DNA from: Nocardia albiluteola
Lineage (GTDB): Bacteria; Actinomycetota; Actinomycetes; Mycobacteriales; Mycobacteriaceae
Direction: 5' to 3'
NCBI RefSeq assembly: GCF_018860155.1
Contig: NZ_JAHKNI010000003.1
Span: forward strand, 558,001-622,000
DNA length: 64,000 nt
Below the pieces are notes generated by a model. It worked only from the letters and a program-made list of their open reading frames with translations. It did no database searches and had not been told where the DNA came from. Shown here in pieces: positions 33,694 to 43,800 of the stretch; positions within the stretch are counted from its first letter, which is position 1; each line of letters begins with the position of its first letter. A program made the translations under genes and the position numbers.

Positions 33694-34218
33694 TCACGGC
33701 AACGGTTGGAAGACCGATAGCATGTCGGACGGATGGAAGGTGCCGGTTTGCAGGTCGCCTCGGGTGACCTTGTAGGTCGCCTCATCGCCGGATGATTTCG
33801 CAGTGGTTTCTTCCGCGATGAAGATCTCGACAGCGGTGCTGGTGACGTTGACTTGAATGTGATTCAGTTCGAGGCGGAGGTTCCAGGTGGCGTCGAGCAG
33901 ACCTGTCTGAAACTGAGGCTTCCAGGTATAGATCATGTAGGTGCTTGCGTCGTTCATCTGTGCCTGGGGCAGCCAACCGCCGCCATGCCGGGGCTCGAGT
34001 CCACCCGCCTGGTTCATCTTTATGGTTTCGGGGTGATCGGTGAGGTCGTGTTCACTGGTCCCGATGGGAACGGCGATCATGATTGCCTCGCAGGCGATCT
34101 GCTGCTCAGCGCTGGATTTGCCGGGTTCGACGGTCAGGGCCAGCTTCTTCGGCCCGCCGGTTCCGGAGCCCGTAAGGGGGGAGGCGACGAGGGAGTAGGT
34201 GAGCATCGGGTCGTTCAT
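33694..34218 (-). CDS. Beta-rich protein of unknown function (MLTY family, short form)
   Basis: 174 residues, MNDPMLTYSLVASPLTG at the start. LALTVEPG and IMIAVPIGTSEHDLTDHPET line up with LVVTNTG and VRVPVGNGAEHLTPDISTVT of the protein at 9440-10735, including the VPxG...HDLT/HLT core. A later part (LRLELNHIQVNVTST, EATYKVTRGD) suggests a beta sandwich. It lacks the long C-terminal region of the other protein. No signal or membrane segment. ATG at 34218 has only a weak Shine-Dalgarno site. Function unknown. Confidence 0.7.
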   Translation of the reverse strand: MNDPMLTYSLVASPLTGSGTGGPKKLALTVEPGKSSAEQQIACEAIMIAVPIGTSEHDLTDHPETIKMNQAGGLEPRHGGGWLPQAQMNDASTYMIYTWKPQFQTGLLDATWNLRLELNHIQVNVTSTAVEIFIAEETTAKSSGDEATYKVTRGDLQTGTFHPSDMLSVFQPLP

Positions 34219-34520
34219 GATCTTCACCCGGATTCTGGTGGCGAGCTGGTTGCCTCGTGTGCTGCCTTGCGTCGGCAGGAGGCCTCTAGTGTCGTTCCGT
34301 GTGCAGGTGCACCGTGAGGGCCGAAAGTCCTGGTCGTTGGTACTGGTGCGCCCTGCACAACGCTGCGGAACACCCGGCACCTGCCGGTGATCACAGGCCC
34401 ACAGCGCAGATCAGGTAGAGGTGGATTCCTCGTGGTCCCGGTTGTGCCGCACGGTGCGTGGTGTCCACACTGCTCGACGCGTGCAAGAGGCGCGCAAGCG
34501 GGCTCTGACATGGTCATAGC
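34219..34520. other. Divergent promoter region
   Basis: 302 bases between the MLTY-family gene and the alpha/beta hydrolase, both starting here. No coding content or clear palindrome seen. Confidence 0.45.
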
Positions 34521-35300
34521 ATGTTGAGAGCCACGGACAGCGTCGAGTCGGCGGATGGCACCCGCATCGTCTTTCACCTGCAGGGGGACGGGCCGCCACT
34601 CGTGGTTCTCCACGGCACCCTGGTCACCACGGACATGTATCAGGACCTGGCCGATATGCTGGCCTCGCGGTACCGAGTCGTATTGGTCGAACGCCGGGAT
34701 TACGGTCCTAGCGGAACCGGCCCACGTCCGGCCGGATTCTCCAGGCAGGCAGCAGACCTCGCCGCAGTGCTCACCGTGTTGGATGAGCCGGCTTTCATCT
34801 TCGGGCACTCGATTGGCGGTCTTGTCGCATTGCACGCGATGCGCGAAACTTCTTCGGTTGTACGACGTTTGGCGCTCTATGAACCCCCTGTGGCCCTTGC
34901 CGGGCCGGTGTTGGCACCGCCACTGGCCAAGATCCAAGACCTGATGATCAGCAATCGGCCGGAGGAAGCGATCATCGAATTCTTCAGCGCGATCAGCGAT
35001 TCGGCTCCTCAGCCCGGCACACTCGAACCGATCGCCGCTATGCTCGCTTACCGCGCCACCGGTCTGGTCGCAGACCTCGAATGCATAACGGCGATGGAGC
35101 CCGATATGAGTCGCTGGTCGAGCCTCGATACCCAAACCCTGCTACTCGTCGGCGAAAACACCGACTCCTATGGCAGGAAAAGCGTCGACCTGCTGCACGC
35201 GACGCTTCCGAATGCCCACCTGGTGACGCTGGCCGGACAGGGGCACCATCCGGATGATCCTGTACCCCTGGCTGCGGCATTGTCCGAATTTTTCAGCTGA
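34521..35300 (+). CDS. Alpha/beta hydrolase
   Basis: 259 residues, canonical alpha/beta hydrolase: oxyanion-hole region VVLHGTLVTTDMYQDLADML, nucleophile S97 in FGHSIGGLVAL, acid and His late in the chain (LLLVGENTDSY, GQGHHPDDPVPL). Probably an esterase or lactonase; substrate unknown. Lone gene, convergent with the siderophore decarboxylase. Confidence 0.87.
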   Translation: MLRATDSVESADGTRIVFHLQGDGPPLVVLHGTLVTTDMYQDLADMLASRYRVVLVERRDYGPSGTGPRPAGFSRQAADLAAVLTVLDEPAFIFGHSIGGLVALHAMRETSSVVRRLALYEPPVALAGPVLAPPLAKIQDLMISNRPEEAIIEFFSAISDSAPQPGTLEPIAAMLAYRATGLVADLECITAMEPDMSRWSSLDTQTLLLVGENTDSYGRKSVDLLHATLPNAHLVTLAGQGHHPDDPVPLAAALSEFFS

Positions 35301-35411
35301 CACCATGCATGAGCGGTTCTGCCCGGCCATGAACGAGACTCCAGGCTGATCCATGAGTTTCCGAGCCATTGGCTGGCCAACTCTGCAACGACTCCCAACG
35401 ACTTCGTGATC

Positions 35412-36575
35412 CTAGAACACGATCATGTCCGGCTGATCATGGCTGAGGAAGTCGTGATGCGAGATCTCCCAGGCATATGCGCCTGCGCGTGGGAAGACGA
35501 GAATGTCACCCACTCGCAGTCGGCGAACGTAGGCGTCGCGAGCCAGAATGTCTCTAGGCGTGCATAATTCGCCCGCGACGGTGATGATGTCGTCGATGAC
35601 GCCCGGCCTGGCGAACAGGTATGGCCACTCCTGGACCGGAAGCACAGTGAACGGATGGCTGTATCCCCAGGCTGCGGGGAGCCGGAAATGGTGTGTTCCG
35701 CCGCGCAGTATCGCGTACCAGTGACCGCGGGTGCGTTTGAGGTCGAGTACCTCGGCGGCATACCAGCCCGCATCGGCGGCGATCATGCGTCCGAGTTCGA
35801 ACAGCACACGGATACCGGGGGGCAACGGTGGCACCCGGGCGGCGAACTCGGACAGGTCCAGGTCGGCGCCGCCGTGATAGTCGATACCCATGCCGCCGCC
35901 GACGTTCACCACCCCCAGATCGATCCCGAGGCGGGTGGCAGTGGCGTTCGACCAATCCAGCGCCGTGGCGACGAATTCCGCGTGCGCTGCGGCGTCGAGG
36001 TTGTTGCTGACCGCATGCAGATGGAATCCGACGAGTCGGATGCCGGGCAGTTGCCGCACGGTGGCAACCACCTGTGGCAGCAACTCCTCGTCGATCCCGA
36101 AAGCCGTAGGGGCACCGGTCATGTGATGAGTACCCGGTGGTGGCGGGCCGGCGCGATTGACGCGCAGCGTGATCGGTACCGGGTCCCCGGTGTTCGGGTT
36201 CGTTCGTTCGGCGAGGCGCAGCAGTTCGAGTCGGCTCTCGACGTTTATCATCGCCCCGGCCGCGACCGCGGCGGCGAGTTCGGCATCGGTCTTCCCGGGA
36301 CCGGAGAACACCAGCCGATGGGCCCCGGCTGCAGCGGCCTTGCGAATCTCACCCCCGGAAGCGATGTCCATGCCGTCGGTCACCGGCGCCAGCGTCTGGA
36401 GCACGGCCGGGTGACTGTTGGCCTTGACGGCGTAGTACAGCTCGGCACCGGCGGGCAGGGCGGCACGGATCTCGGCGACCCGCTGCCGCAGCCGTGCGGT
36501 GTCATAGACATACGCACACACCGGGTGGTCAAGTGATTGCAGTGCCCGCACGACGTGGGAGGGAAGAGCGTTCAT
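35412..36575 (-). CDS. Fold-type III PLP decarboxylase of a siderophore cluster
   Basis: 387 residues of the diaminopimelate/ornithine decarboxylase type. Schiff-base lysine K51 in ELYYAVKANSHPAVLQ, GMDIASGGEIRKA, HLHAVSNN, and the PLP-phosphate glycines VNVGGGMGIDY. In NIS siderophore clusters such enzymes (SbnH, PvsE types) decarboxylate an amino acid or a citryl-amino acid conjugate to give the amine that is coupled. Its ATG overlaps the stop of the IucA/IucC gene by four bases, so the two are translationally coupled and work in one pathway. Confidence 0.85.
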   Translation of the reverse strand: MNALPSHVVRALQSLDHPVCAYVYDTARLRQRVAEIRAALPAGAELYYAVKANSHPAVLQTLAPVTDGMDIASGGEIRKAAAAGAHRLVFSGPGKTDAELAAAVAAGAMINVESRLELLRLAERTNPNTGDPVPITLRVNRAGPPPPGTHHMTGAPTAFGIDEELLPQVVATVRQLPGIRLVGFHLHAVSNNLDAAAHAEFVATALDWSNATATRLGIDLGVVNVGGGMGIDYHGGADLDLSEFAARVPPLPPGIRVLFELGRMIAADAGWYAAEVLDLKRTRGHWYAILRGGTHHFRLPAAWGYSHPFTVLPVQEWPYLFARPGVIDDIITVAGELCTPRDILARDAYVRRLRVGDILVFPRAGAYAWEISHHDFLSHDQPDMIVF

Positions 36576-38224
36576 ATATCCGCGAGCGGGTTTCGTACGC
36601 TGCACCACAGGAATTCGTCCGGATCCGCCGCCAGTCGCATGGCCGTGGTCGCCTTCATCGGGAGCCTGTCGGCGAAAAGCGCCTGGTGTTCTGGGCCTGC
36701 GGGCCAGGTGTTGCGCAGCACCTCGGCTGCCGCGGCCCACAGCCGATCCGATGCGAACCCGCAGTCCTCGCAGGCTGTGATGAGCGTGGCCAGTGTGCCG
36801 CCGACGAACGCCGACAGCAACGTCGCACGCGTTTCATCCGGATCGGAAGATCGCACGGACCCCTGCGTTCGGGGTACGCCGTTGCGGGCGGCCACTGCTG
36901 TATCGACCCGGATGCCGCCGAGATCGCGGTAGATAAGGCGCACGGGCCGTCCGTCCCGAAGTACGACCAGCAGGTTCTGGCCGTGTGCTTCCAGCGCGAT
37001 GCCGTAGCGGGCGAGCATCGCCCCCAGGCAACGAGCGGCCAGGGCTGCCACCGTAGTGACAAATTGTGCTGCCGCGGTGGGGTCGTCGGCGTATCCGAGG
37101 GTAAGCGCTTCGGCCAGCACGGGCATACCGGTGCGCGGATCGACCGCCGCGAGCGCGCCGACCGGGATAGCCAGCTCACCCGGCCCGGTGCGCGGCGGCC
37201 GTCGCAACAGCACAGCGATATCCGCACTGAGTCCGGTATCCGATCGCAGTGCGCCCGCGGCGGGCTCGGAGAGCACTGTCATCCCGGGCAGATCCAGGCA
37301 CGACAACCACCGGCTCAGGGGCGGCCCGTTGTGGACGTTCTCGGCCGTGATATTCCTTATGGCACTGGTCAATTGGGCGGTGAGCGCCGTCTTGACGTGG
37401 AGCTCGCCGCCAATCGGCGCGAGCGTGCGCACCGACATCAGCGGCCGTGCGGGCATGCCGACGGCACGAGCACGCAGCCCGTAATCGGTGAGATCGAGCC
37501 GGGCGACCTGCCACGGGTGCATGGGCACCAGAATCCGATCGCCTGCACGGAGGTGGCGGGGCCACTCACCCACCGTATGCCAACGCGGCGCGGGGACTTC
37601 GACCACGACCAGATCGACGATCGGACGGTGCTCCGGGGCGTAGGCACGTACGTCGGAGGCAGAAAATCCGCTCCGGCTACGACAGCACGGGTGAGTCGGA
37701 TGGCCCTCCACCACAGTCTGTTCCAGATAGGCGGAACCGTCGAACCCGGGATCGGCAGCGCACCGTGCAGACACCCACGACAGCGCGCCCCCGCGATGCG
37801 GTGACGTCCTCGAAACAGCCCGCGCGGACGCCAGGTTGGCCGCACTGTTCTCCAATTCGGACGCCAACCGCGTGATTCGGTCCAACGGAACCGGTAATCG
37901 CAACTCTCGCAGCAGGTCAGCGGCGCGGTCGAGACGTTCTTCCCCCACGAACACCGCGAGACCCGCGATCCCCTTCGCATGCGGTGCGGCGGCCCCCGCC
38001 GGCCCATGAAGCCACCGTCCGTCGTCGAGTCGCACCCGGGTCATCCCGCCAACCTGGTGACGGCGGCCGATCCCTGGAATGGGCTCACGGGTCACAGCAC
38101 CCCACAAACGCGCCAAGACGGCGGCCTCAGCGCCTCGAACCTCCGATTCGGTCACCTGGATCTCCACCGGTGCAACGGAATTCGATGCCACGGATTGTTG
38201 GGACGCATCCGTCGGCACGTTCAT
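36572..38224 (-). CDS. IucA/IucC family NIS siderophore synthetase
   Basis: About 550 residues. NIS motifs: EGHPTHPCCRSRSGFS (residues ~173-188; the usual Lys of HPxxKxR is Arg182), AEALTLGYAD, LEAHGQNLLV and IYRDLGGIRV. These enzymes adenylate a citrate or similar carboxylate and couple it to an amine. With the coupled decarboxylase it forms a two-gene NIS siderophore unit; no transporter or second synthetase is next to it. ATG at 38224 is the first start beyond the IS110 scrap; Shine-Dalgarno is weak, so the true start is uncertain. The frame extends upstream but overlaps IS debris. Confidence 0.85.
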   Translation of the reverse strand: MNVPTDASQQSVASNSVAPVEIQVTESEVRGAEAAVLARLWGAVTREPIPGIGRRHQVGGMTRVRLDDGRWLHGPAGAAAPHAKGIAGLAVFVGEERLDRAADLLRELRLPVPLDRITRLASELENSAANLASARAVSRTSPHRGGALSWVSARCAADPGFDGSAYLEQTVVEGHPTHPCCRSRSGFSASDVRAYAPEHRPIVDLVVVEVPAPRWHTVGEWPRHLRAGDRILVPMHPWQVARLDLTDYGLRARAVGMPARPLMSVRTLAPIGGELHVKTALTAQLTSAIRNITAENVHNGPPLSRWLSCLDLPGMTVLSEPAAGALRSDTGLSADIAVLLRRPPRTGPGELAIPVGALAAVDPRTGMPVLAEALTLGYADDPTAAAQFVTTVAALAARCLGAMLARYGIALEAHGQNLLVVLRDGRPVRLIYRDLGGIRVDTAVAARNGVPRTQGSVRSSDPDETRATLLSAFVGGTLATLITACEDCGFASDRLWAAAAEVLRNTWPAGPEHQALFADRLPMKATTAMRLAADPDEFLWCSVRNPLADI

Positions 38225-38308
38225 CAGGCTAGGTTCCCACAACCCGTGCACGGCCACCCGAAAATGACGAACCTCGAAGTGCCGTGACGCGGAGGAGGCC
38301 TGCGCGCC

Positions 38309-38473
38309 ACCCCCGATCGGTTCGCCTCGCGGAACGGCGCCGCGCCCTTGGACGTGTCCTCGGGAGATCACAAGCGGCACCGGCTCTCTCGCACCGGGAA
38401 CCGCAAAATCAACCGGGTCCTGCACATCATGGCGATTGTTCAACAGTGCGGCCACGGCAGCGGCCGCACTTAG
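38309..38473 (+). pseudogene. IS110-family transposase C-terminal fragment
   Basis: 54 codons reading DRFASRNGAAPLDVSSGDHK, RHRLSRTGNRKINRVLHIMA, then IVQQCG to a TAG. This is the helical C-terminal region of IS110/IS116 transposases (ASYNGTAPLDASSG...LSRAGNRRINRVLH). No ends of the element are seen. It lies directly upstream of the siderophore synthetase. Confidence 0.75.
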
Positions 38474-38519
38474 AGGTTCCGCGAGTAGGGGACGAGCGGT
38501 CACGGTCGGCGGCGAGGAG

Positions 38520-38700
38520 TAGGTCGTGATGATGGGTTCCTACGGCGTACCCGAGGAGTAGGCCCGGTTCCTGGTCGGTATCGTGCGCGCCAGCCGCGCG
38601 GGGGAGTTCGGCGTCGTCGACCCCGCGCTGTTCCGACGTCTCCAACATGAGCCGACCCCGCTGCGTCCCGTCCCTCGTCGAGGCGCTCACCGGCAGTAGG
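38520..38700 (+). pseudogene. NAD(P)-binding (NmrA-like) protein C-terminal remnant
   Basis: The plus strand reads SYGVPEE-stop-ARFLVGIVRASRAGEFGVVD, PALFRRLQHEPTPLRP and, after a one-base shift, SLVEALTG. This resembles the end of NmrA/atypical SDR oxidoreductases. It has an in-frame TAG and a frameshift, so it is dead. Confidence 0.4.
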
Positions 38701-38766
38701 CACTTCCGAGGGACTGCCGGGGCAGTCAAGGTAGGCCGGTAGGGCGATCATCTCCGCAGAGGGTGG

Positions 38767-39318
38767 CTACACGCAACGCCGCGACGACAGTCCGTCCAGC
38801 ACCATGTCGACCGCCCTGTCTACGACAGCCCGGTCGCCCCGGGCGCTGGCCAGCGCCCTGATCAGTACGTAGATCTCGTCCGCCGTTGCGTCCGCGCGCA
38901 CCTCGCCGGCTTTCTGGCCCCGGGACAGCAGCACCTCGACGGCGTCCTGCAACGCAGAGGCTGCAGCTTCCACCTCATCAGTGGCGCTCGCCGGATCAGC
39001 GGACTCCTCCAGCAGCGCGATGAGTGCGAGCTTCGCCGGTGCGCCTGAGACCATCTCCCGGAACGTCGTCCGGAAAGCAGCCCCTGCGTCACTGTCCTCG
39101 CCTCGCGCCCGCGCTGTGTCGGTGAGCAGGATGAGGTGCCGCACAATCGTGGCCTCGATCAGCAGTTGCTTGGTTGGGAAGTGCCGGAACACGGTGCCGA
39201 TCCCGACGCCGGCCCTGCGAGCGACCTCCTCGGTCGAACCGGCTTTGCCGGACTCGCCGAAGACCTCTTCGGCTGCGGCCAGCACCCGGTCCCGATTCGC
39301 CTGCGCGTCGCTTCGCAT
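38767..39318 (-). CDS. TetR family transcriptional regulator
   Basis: 183 residues. HTH: NRDRVLAAAEEVFGESGKAG, then EEVARRAGVGIGTVFRHFPT. The remaining domain has the TetR_C pattern seen with AefR-like repressors (LIEATIVRHLILLTD, FREMVSGAPAKLALIALLEE). ATG at 39318. It is divergent from the SnoaL gene; two copies of CGGAGT-N4-ACTCCG in the 120-bp gap are its probable operators. Confidence 0.9.
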   Translation of the reverse strand: MRSDAQANRDRVLAAAEEVFGESGKAGSTEEVARRAGVGIGTVFRHFPTKQLLIEATIVRHLILLTDTARARGEDSDAGAAFRTTFREMVSGAPAKLALIALLEESADPASATDEVEAAASALQDAVEVLLSRGQKAGEVRADATADEIYVLIRALASARGDRAVVDRAVDMVLDGLSSRRCV

Positions 39319-39379
39319 CCAGCCATTGTCTCTTTCCGGATCCCTGGCTCCGGTGGGACCTGTGACCCACTCTTGCAAC

Positions 39380-39420
39380 CGGAGTATTGACTCCGTATAT
39401 TCTCCGGAGTGAAGACTCCG
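39380..39420. promoter_or_regulatory. Twin TetR operators
   Basis: CGGAGT-ATTG-ACTCCG at 39380-39395 and CGGAGT-GAAG-ACTCCG at 39405-39420, perfect 6-bp half-sites, centres 25 bp apart, between the TetR gene and the SnoaL gene. Confidence 0.7.
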
Positions 39421-39438
39421 ATTAGAAGGGTGACCACC

Positions 39439-39873
39439 ATGCGAACCCCCGAAGAGACGTTCCGCGCCATGCTCGACGGCGCCTGCCGGCTGCAGAACGG
39501 TGACCGCAGCCAGGTCGACAAGCTGGCCGAGTTCTACGCCGAAGAAACCGACGTACGACACCCGCTAGCCCCGCTCGGCGACACCCCGTTGCTCAGCCGC
39601 GAAGCGCTCCGGCAGCACTTCGCCACGGCAGGGTCGGCTGGCCTGGCGGGCTTCCGGGTCGAGGACGTACGCGTCCACCAGACTGCCGACCCCGAGGTGG
39701 TCGTCGGCGAGTTCACTTACCGCGGCGATGCCGGCTGGGCCGCGCCGGGCATCATCGTCTTCCGGATCCGCGATGGGCTGATCGTCGAGTCGCGGGACTA
39801 TATCGATCATCTCGGGCTCGCCCGTGCCACCAACACCGTCGACGCCCTCTGTGCGCAGCTGACAGACGCATGA
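39439..39873 (+). CDS. SnoaL-like (NTF2-fold) protein
   Basis: 144 residues: ETFRAMLDGACRLQNGDRSQ, VDKLAEFYAEETDVRHPLAP, then a cone-shaped sheet VVVGEFTYRGDAG and IIVFRIRDGLIVESRDYIDH. The NTF2 fold hosts cyclases, isomerases and many unassigned small enzymes. ATG at 39439 preferred over the GTG at 39409, which lies inside the second operator. Under control of the divergent TetR. Confidence 0.85.
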   Translation: MRTPEETFRAMLDGACRLQNGDRSQVDKLAEFYAEETDVRHPLAPLGDTPLLSREALRQHFATAGSAGLAGFRVEDVRVHQTADPEVVVGEFTYRGDAGWAAPGIIVFRIRDGLIVESRDYIDHLGLARATNTVDALCAQLTDA

Positions 39874-39938
39874 TCAGCGGAAAATCACGCTGAGCACGTG
39901 CCGATAGCTGTGACAATCGGTGCGCGTCGCTTTTGCCG

Positions 39939-40355
39939 CTAGGACTCCCACACGCGCAGGCCCGTCGATCCATCAGCCTGATCGACGAAGACCCAGGCCT
40001 CAGCCATGATGCTCTGTGTCGGCACGATCTCGACCGTGCGATGCACAGGAGGCGGCGTGTATTGCATCCCGCCTTTCATCACTCCGTGTCTCGTGTCGTA
40101 GAAGAGGCGGATGAACCGGCCGTCGCGCGCGGTATTGAAGGAAAAACTCTGATCCGCCAGGCCGCTATACGGCCTGACACTCACCCCGCCTGCGGCGGTA
40201 GCGCTCAGCGCGACACCGTAGTACTTGTGGCGGATGCCCTTGGATCCGTCTGCCTGCGCGACGATGTCGAAGCTCTGATCCTGGGTGCCGTCGTACTGCC
40301 TGATATGAACGAAACCACCGGAACTCACCGACAAGACCCAATCTGACGCTGGCAC
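39939..40355 (-). CDS. Ricin-type beta-trefoil-like protein
   Basis: 138 residues with repeated strand blocks ending in D-Q-S-F (TQDQSFDIV, LADQSFSFN), as in ricin-B or related trefoil lectins where QxF/QxW closes each lobe. No signal peptide. GTG at 40355 with GGAGG seven bases before it. It probably binds sugar; partner unknown. It stands alone between the SnoaL and PknK genes. Confidence 0.7.
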   Translation of the reverse strand: MPASDWVLSVSSGGFVHIRQYDGTQDQSFDIVAQADGSKGIRHKYYGVALSATAAGGVSVRPYSGLADQSFSFNTARDGRFIRLFYDTRHGVMKGGMQYTPPPVHRTVEIVPTQSIMAEAWVFVDQADGSTGLRVWES

Positions 40356-40839
40356 TTCCCCACCTCCAAGCGCTCGGTCGAACGACAGCAGAGCTGATCT
40401 CCCGTAATCGAGTAAACCATGATCACCAGGGGCTGTACGACGGATCGCTTTACGTGGCTGGACAATCCGATAGCCATCTCACGCGCCGCGCGGGGCAGTC
40501 CGTCCCCGGTTCTTCTTCGTCGGAGTCGGGCCGCGCCGGCCCGGCCTCGGTGAGCGCGTGGCTCAGCCGCCCTCGAAGCAGCCAGTTCGGCGCCGGCCGG
40601 CGAGGAGTTTGCGCTCCATTGCCGTGACCGCGGCCAGCACCTGATGTTTTCCTGGCGCCTTCACCGGTAGACGCACCGTAGTCGAGAAAATTCGCAATCT
40701 CAGCGTCCGATTCGGTGCGCTCATGCTCGAATTCGTCGGACGGGGGTAGCGGCTCGCCGTGCAGTGGCTGGTCATTGCAGTCACACCGACCGAGACACTG
40801 ACGCGAAGTGCTCTGCGCCGGTGATTAAACTGGCGATCG
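40356..40839. other. Intergenic, promoter side of the PknK-type gene
   Basis: I see no gene here. A minus-strand frame overlaps it but shows no domain and continues into the kinase gene antisense. Confidence 0.5.
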
Positions 40840-43800
40840 GTGTCCGAGGGAAATGACGAAGGGACGCAACGCGACCTGACGTTAGGCATCGCGGCGGAGC
40901 TGGCTGCGGTCGGGTATAACGACGCTCAGGAGATTGGCCGAGGTGCCTTCGGCATCGTGTATCGGTGTATCGAATCTGCACTCGATCGTGCCGTTGCGGT
41001 CAAGGTTCTCGGCCCCGCGGTCGACGATCAGGACCGAGCCAGATTCCTGCGCGAACAACGTGCGCTCGGGAAGTTCTCGACTCATCCGAACATCGTGCAG
41101 GTGCTGACGACCGACATCACCGCGACGGGACGGCCGTTTCTGGTGATGCCGCTCCACGCGCGGGGCTCGCTTGCCGCACGGATTCGCACCGACGGACCAC
41201 TGCCCTGGCAGGAGGTGCTGTCGGTGGGCGTGAAGCTGGCGGGAGCGATGGCCACCGCGCACGCCTGCGGCGTCATCCACCGCGACGTAAATCCGGCCAA
41301 CGTCCTGATCACCGACTATGGTGAACCGCAGCTGGCGGACTTCGGTATCGCGTGCTTCGGTGGTGTATTCGAGACAGCGACCGGCCTCATTGCGGGGACC
41401 CCGGCCTATATCGCTCCTGAGGTGCTGCGTGGGCGGCCTCCGACGGCTTCCTCGGATATCTACGGGTTGGGGGCGACGCTTTTCGCTGCTCTCGCCGGTC
41501 ACGCCGCGTTCGAGCGCCGCGCTGGTGAATCCATGGTGGAGCAGTTCGCGCGCATGACGACAGAACCTGTCCCGGATCTGCGATCGGCCGGTGTACCGCC
41601 TACGGTGTGCACCGTCCTCGAGGCCGCGATGGCCACCGACCCCGCTGACCGGCCGGCCACTGCCCGGGATTTCGGCGGGCGGTTGCGCATCGTGCAGTTC
41701 TCCTGCGGGCTGCCCGTGGATGTGATGGCCGCCCCGGCGCCTGACGGATCTGTCGATACGGTGTCCGACGGCCAGCCGAGCCCCGCGGGTACATCGACTG
41801 TGGCCGTGCTGCGCCCGCCGTCGACGCCGTCGACCCGATACCGTCCACCGACGATGCTGCGCCGCCTGGTCGATCGCCCGCGATTGCTGGAGACCTTGCG
41901 GGACGGACGATCCAGGCGGCTGGTCCTCATTCACGGCCCGGCCGGTTTCGGCAAGAGCACCCTGGCTGCACAGTGGGCGCACGCCCTCGAGACGGATGGT
42001 ATCCGCGTCGCCTGGCTGGTGACCGCCGAGGACGACAACAATGTCGTGTGGTTCTTGAGCCACTTGGTGGAGGCGATTCGGCAGGCTCGTCCGGCACTGG
42101 CGATCGAACTGACGCAGATTCTCGAGGAGCGTTCCAGCGCCGCGGCGGTGCAGGTGATGACGACCCTGATCAACGAGATCCACGACAGCGGGGAAACCGT
42201 CGCTGTCGTGATCGACGACTGGCACCATGTGACCAGTCCGGCGACCCTCGCTGCGATGGAGTTCCTGCTCGACAACGGGTGTCATCACCTCCGATTGATC
42301 GTCACCAGTCGCACCCGCACCGGTCTTCCGTTGGGGCGCATAAGTGTTCAGGACGAGTTGGTGGAAATCGACGAGAGCGCACTGCGCTTCGATTCCGGGG
42401 AAGCGGCGGATTTCCTGGTCGGTGTCAACAAACTGCACCTTTCCGGCGGCGATATCGACCGGCTACGAGAGTCCACGGAGGGCTGGGTGGCGGCGCTGCA
42501 GCTCGCCTCACTGTCGCTGCGCGGCAAGGAGAATCCCGGGGACTACCTCGATCAGATCTCGGGGCAGCACTACGCCATCGGCGAATACCTGATGGAAAAC
42601 GTTGTCGGCGCTCTCGAGCCCACGATGCTCGACTTCGTCATTCGGACCGCGGTCACCGACACGGTCTGCGGAGATCTCGCCCAGGCACTGACCGGAGTGC
42701 AGTCGGGGCAGGAACACCTCGAGGAGGTGCGGCGCCGAGACCTGTTCCTGCGCAGCCTCGATGACGAGCTACAGTGGTTCCGGTATCACGCGCTCTTCGC
42801 GGACTTCCTACGCCGCAGACTGATCCTGCAGCATCCCGGGTTGCTCGAACAACTTCATCTGACCGCGTCGACCTGGTTTGCCGAGCACGGAATGCTCACC
42901 GAAGCCGTGGATCATGCACTCGCGGCCGGCGCCGCTGATCGGGCAAAACAACTGGTTCAAGAACACGCCGACGCGCTGATCGAAGATTCCCGTATGGCAA
43001 CCTTCCTCGGTCTGGTGAAGAAGCTGCCCGCCGAGATCACGGTTGCCGATCCACGGCTGCAACTGTCGGTGGCCTGGGCCAACATTTCGCTGCAGCGCCC
43101 CGCCGCCACCCGGACCGCGCTGGATCGCGCGGACGCGGCACTGACCACCGCAGCACCGGACGATCCCGTGACCGCAGACCTGCGCATCCAGGCTGATATC
43201 ACGCGAGCCGCGGAATACCTTGTGACGGACCGGTTCAAGGATTTCCCGGATGCCGCCGAGGCATGGCTGCAGCAGCCGGTTCGACCGTTCTTCGCCAGCG
43301 TCGCGGCCACCACCGCGGCCGCGGCCGCGTTCTATCGTTTCGACTTCGCCGGGGCCCGCCGCTGGCATGCGTGGGCCGAGCCCTACCGGACCTGCATCAA
43401 CGGCGCGGCCGGCGTGGTTTACGGCGCCAGCATTGCAGGCCAAGCCGCCGCCGAACAACTCGACATTGCCGGAGCCGAGGCGCTCTTCCGCTCCGCACTC
43501 ACCCTCGCCCGGAATTCCGGCAGTCAATCCCACGCGACGTGGCTGGCCAGCGGCCTGCTCGGCGAATTGCTCTACCAGAAAGGTCAATACACCGAAGCCA
43601 TCGAGCTGCTTGCGCCGGGTCCCGGCGTCGCGTCAGGCGCCGTGGAATTCCTGATCGCCACCTACGGGACCGGTGCCAGGCTGACGGCAGTGCGCGGCGA
43701 CCTCGAGGCCGCACGACAACGGTTGGACGAGGGGATGACGGTGGCCCAGCACATCGGCCTGCCACGGCTGACCGCTCGCATTGTGAACGAGCAGGTACGA

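Noticed and set aside
38225..38503. N-terminal extension of the siderophore synthetase frame
   Set aside because: It lies antisense to the IS110 transposase fragment; unlikely to be coding.
40563..40889. Minus-strand frame before the PknK-type gene
   Set aside because: It overlaps the kinase start antisense and lacks any domain.
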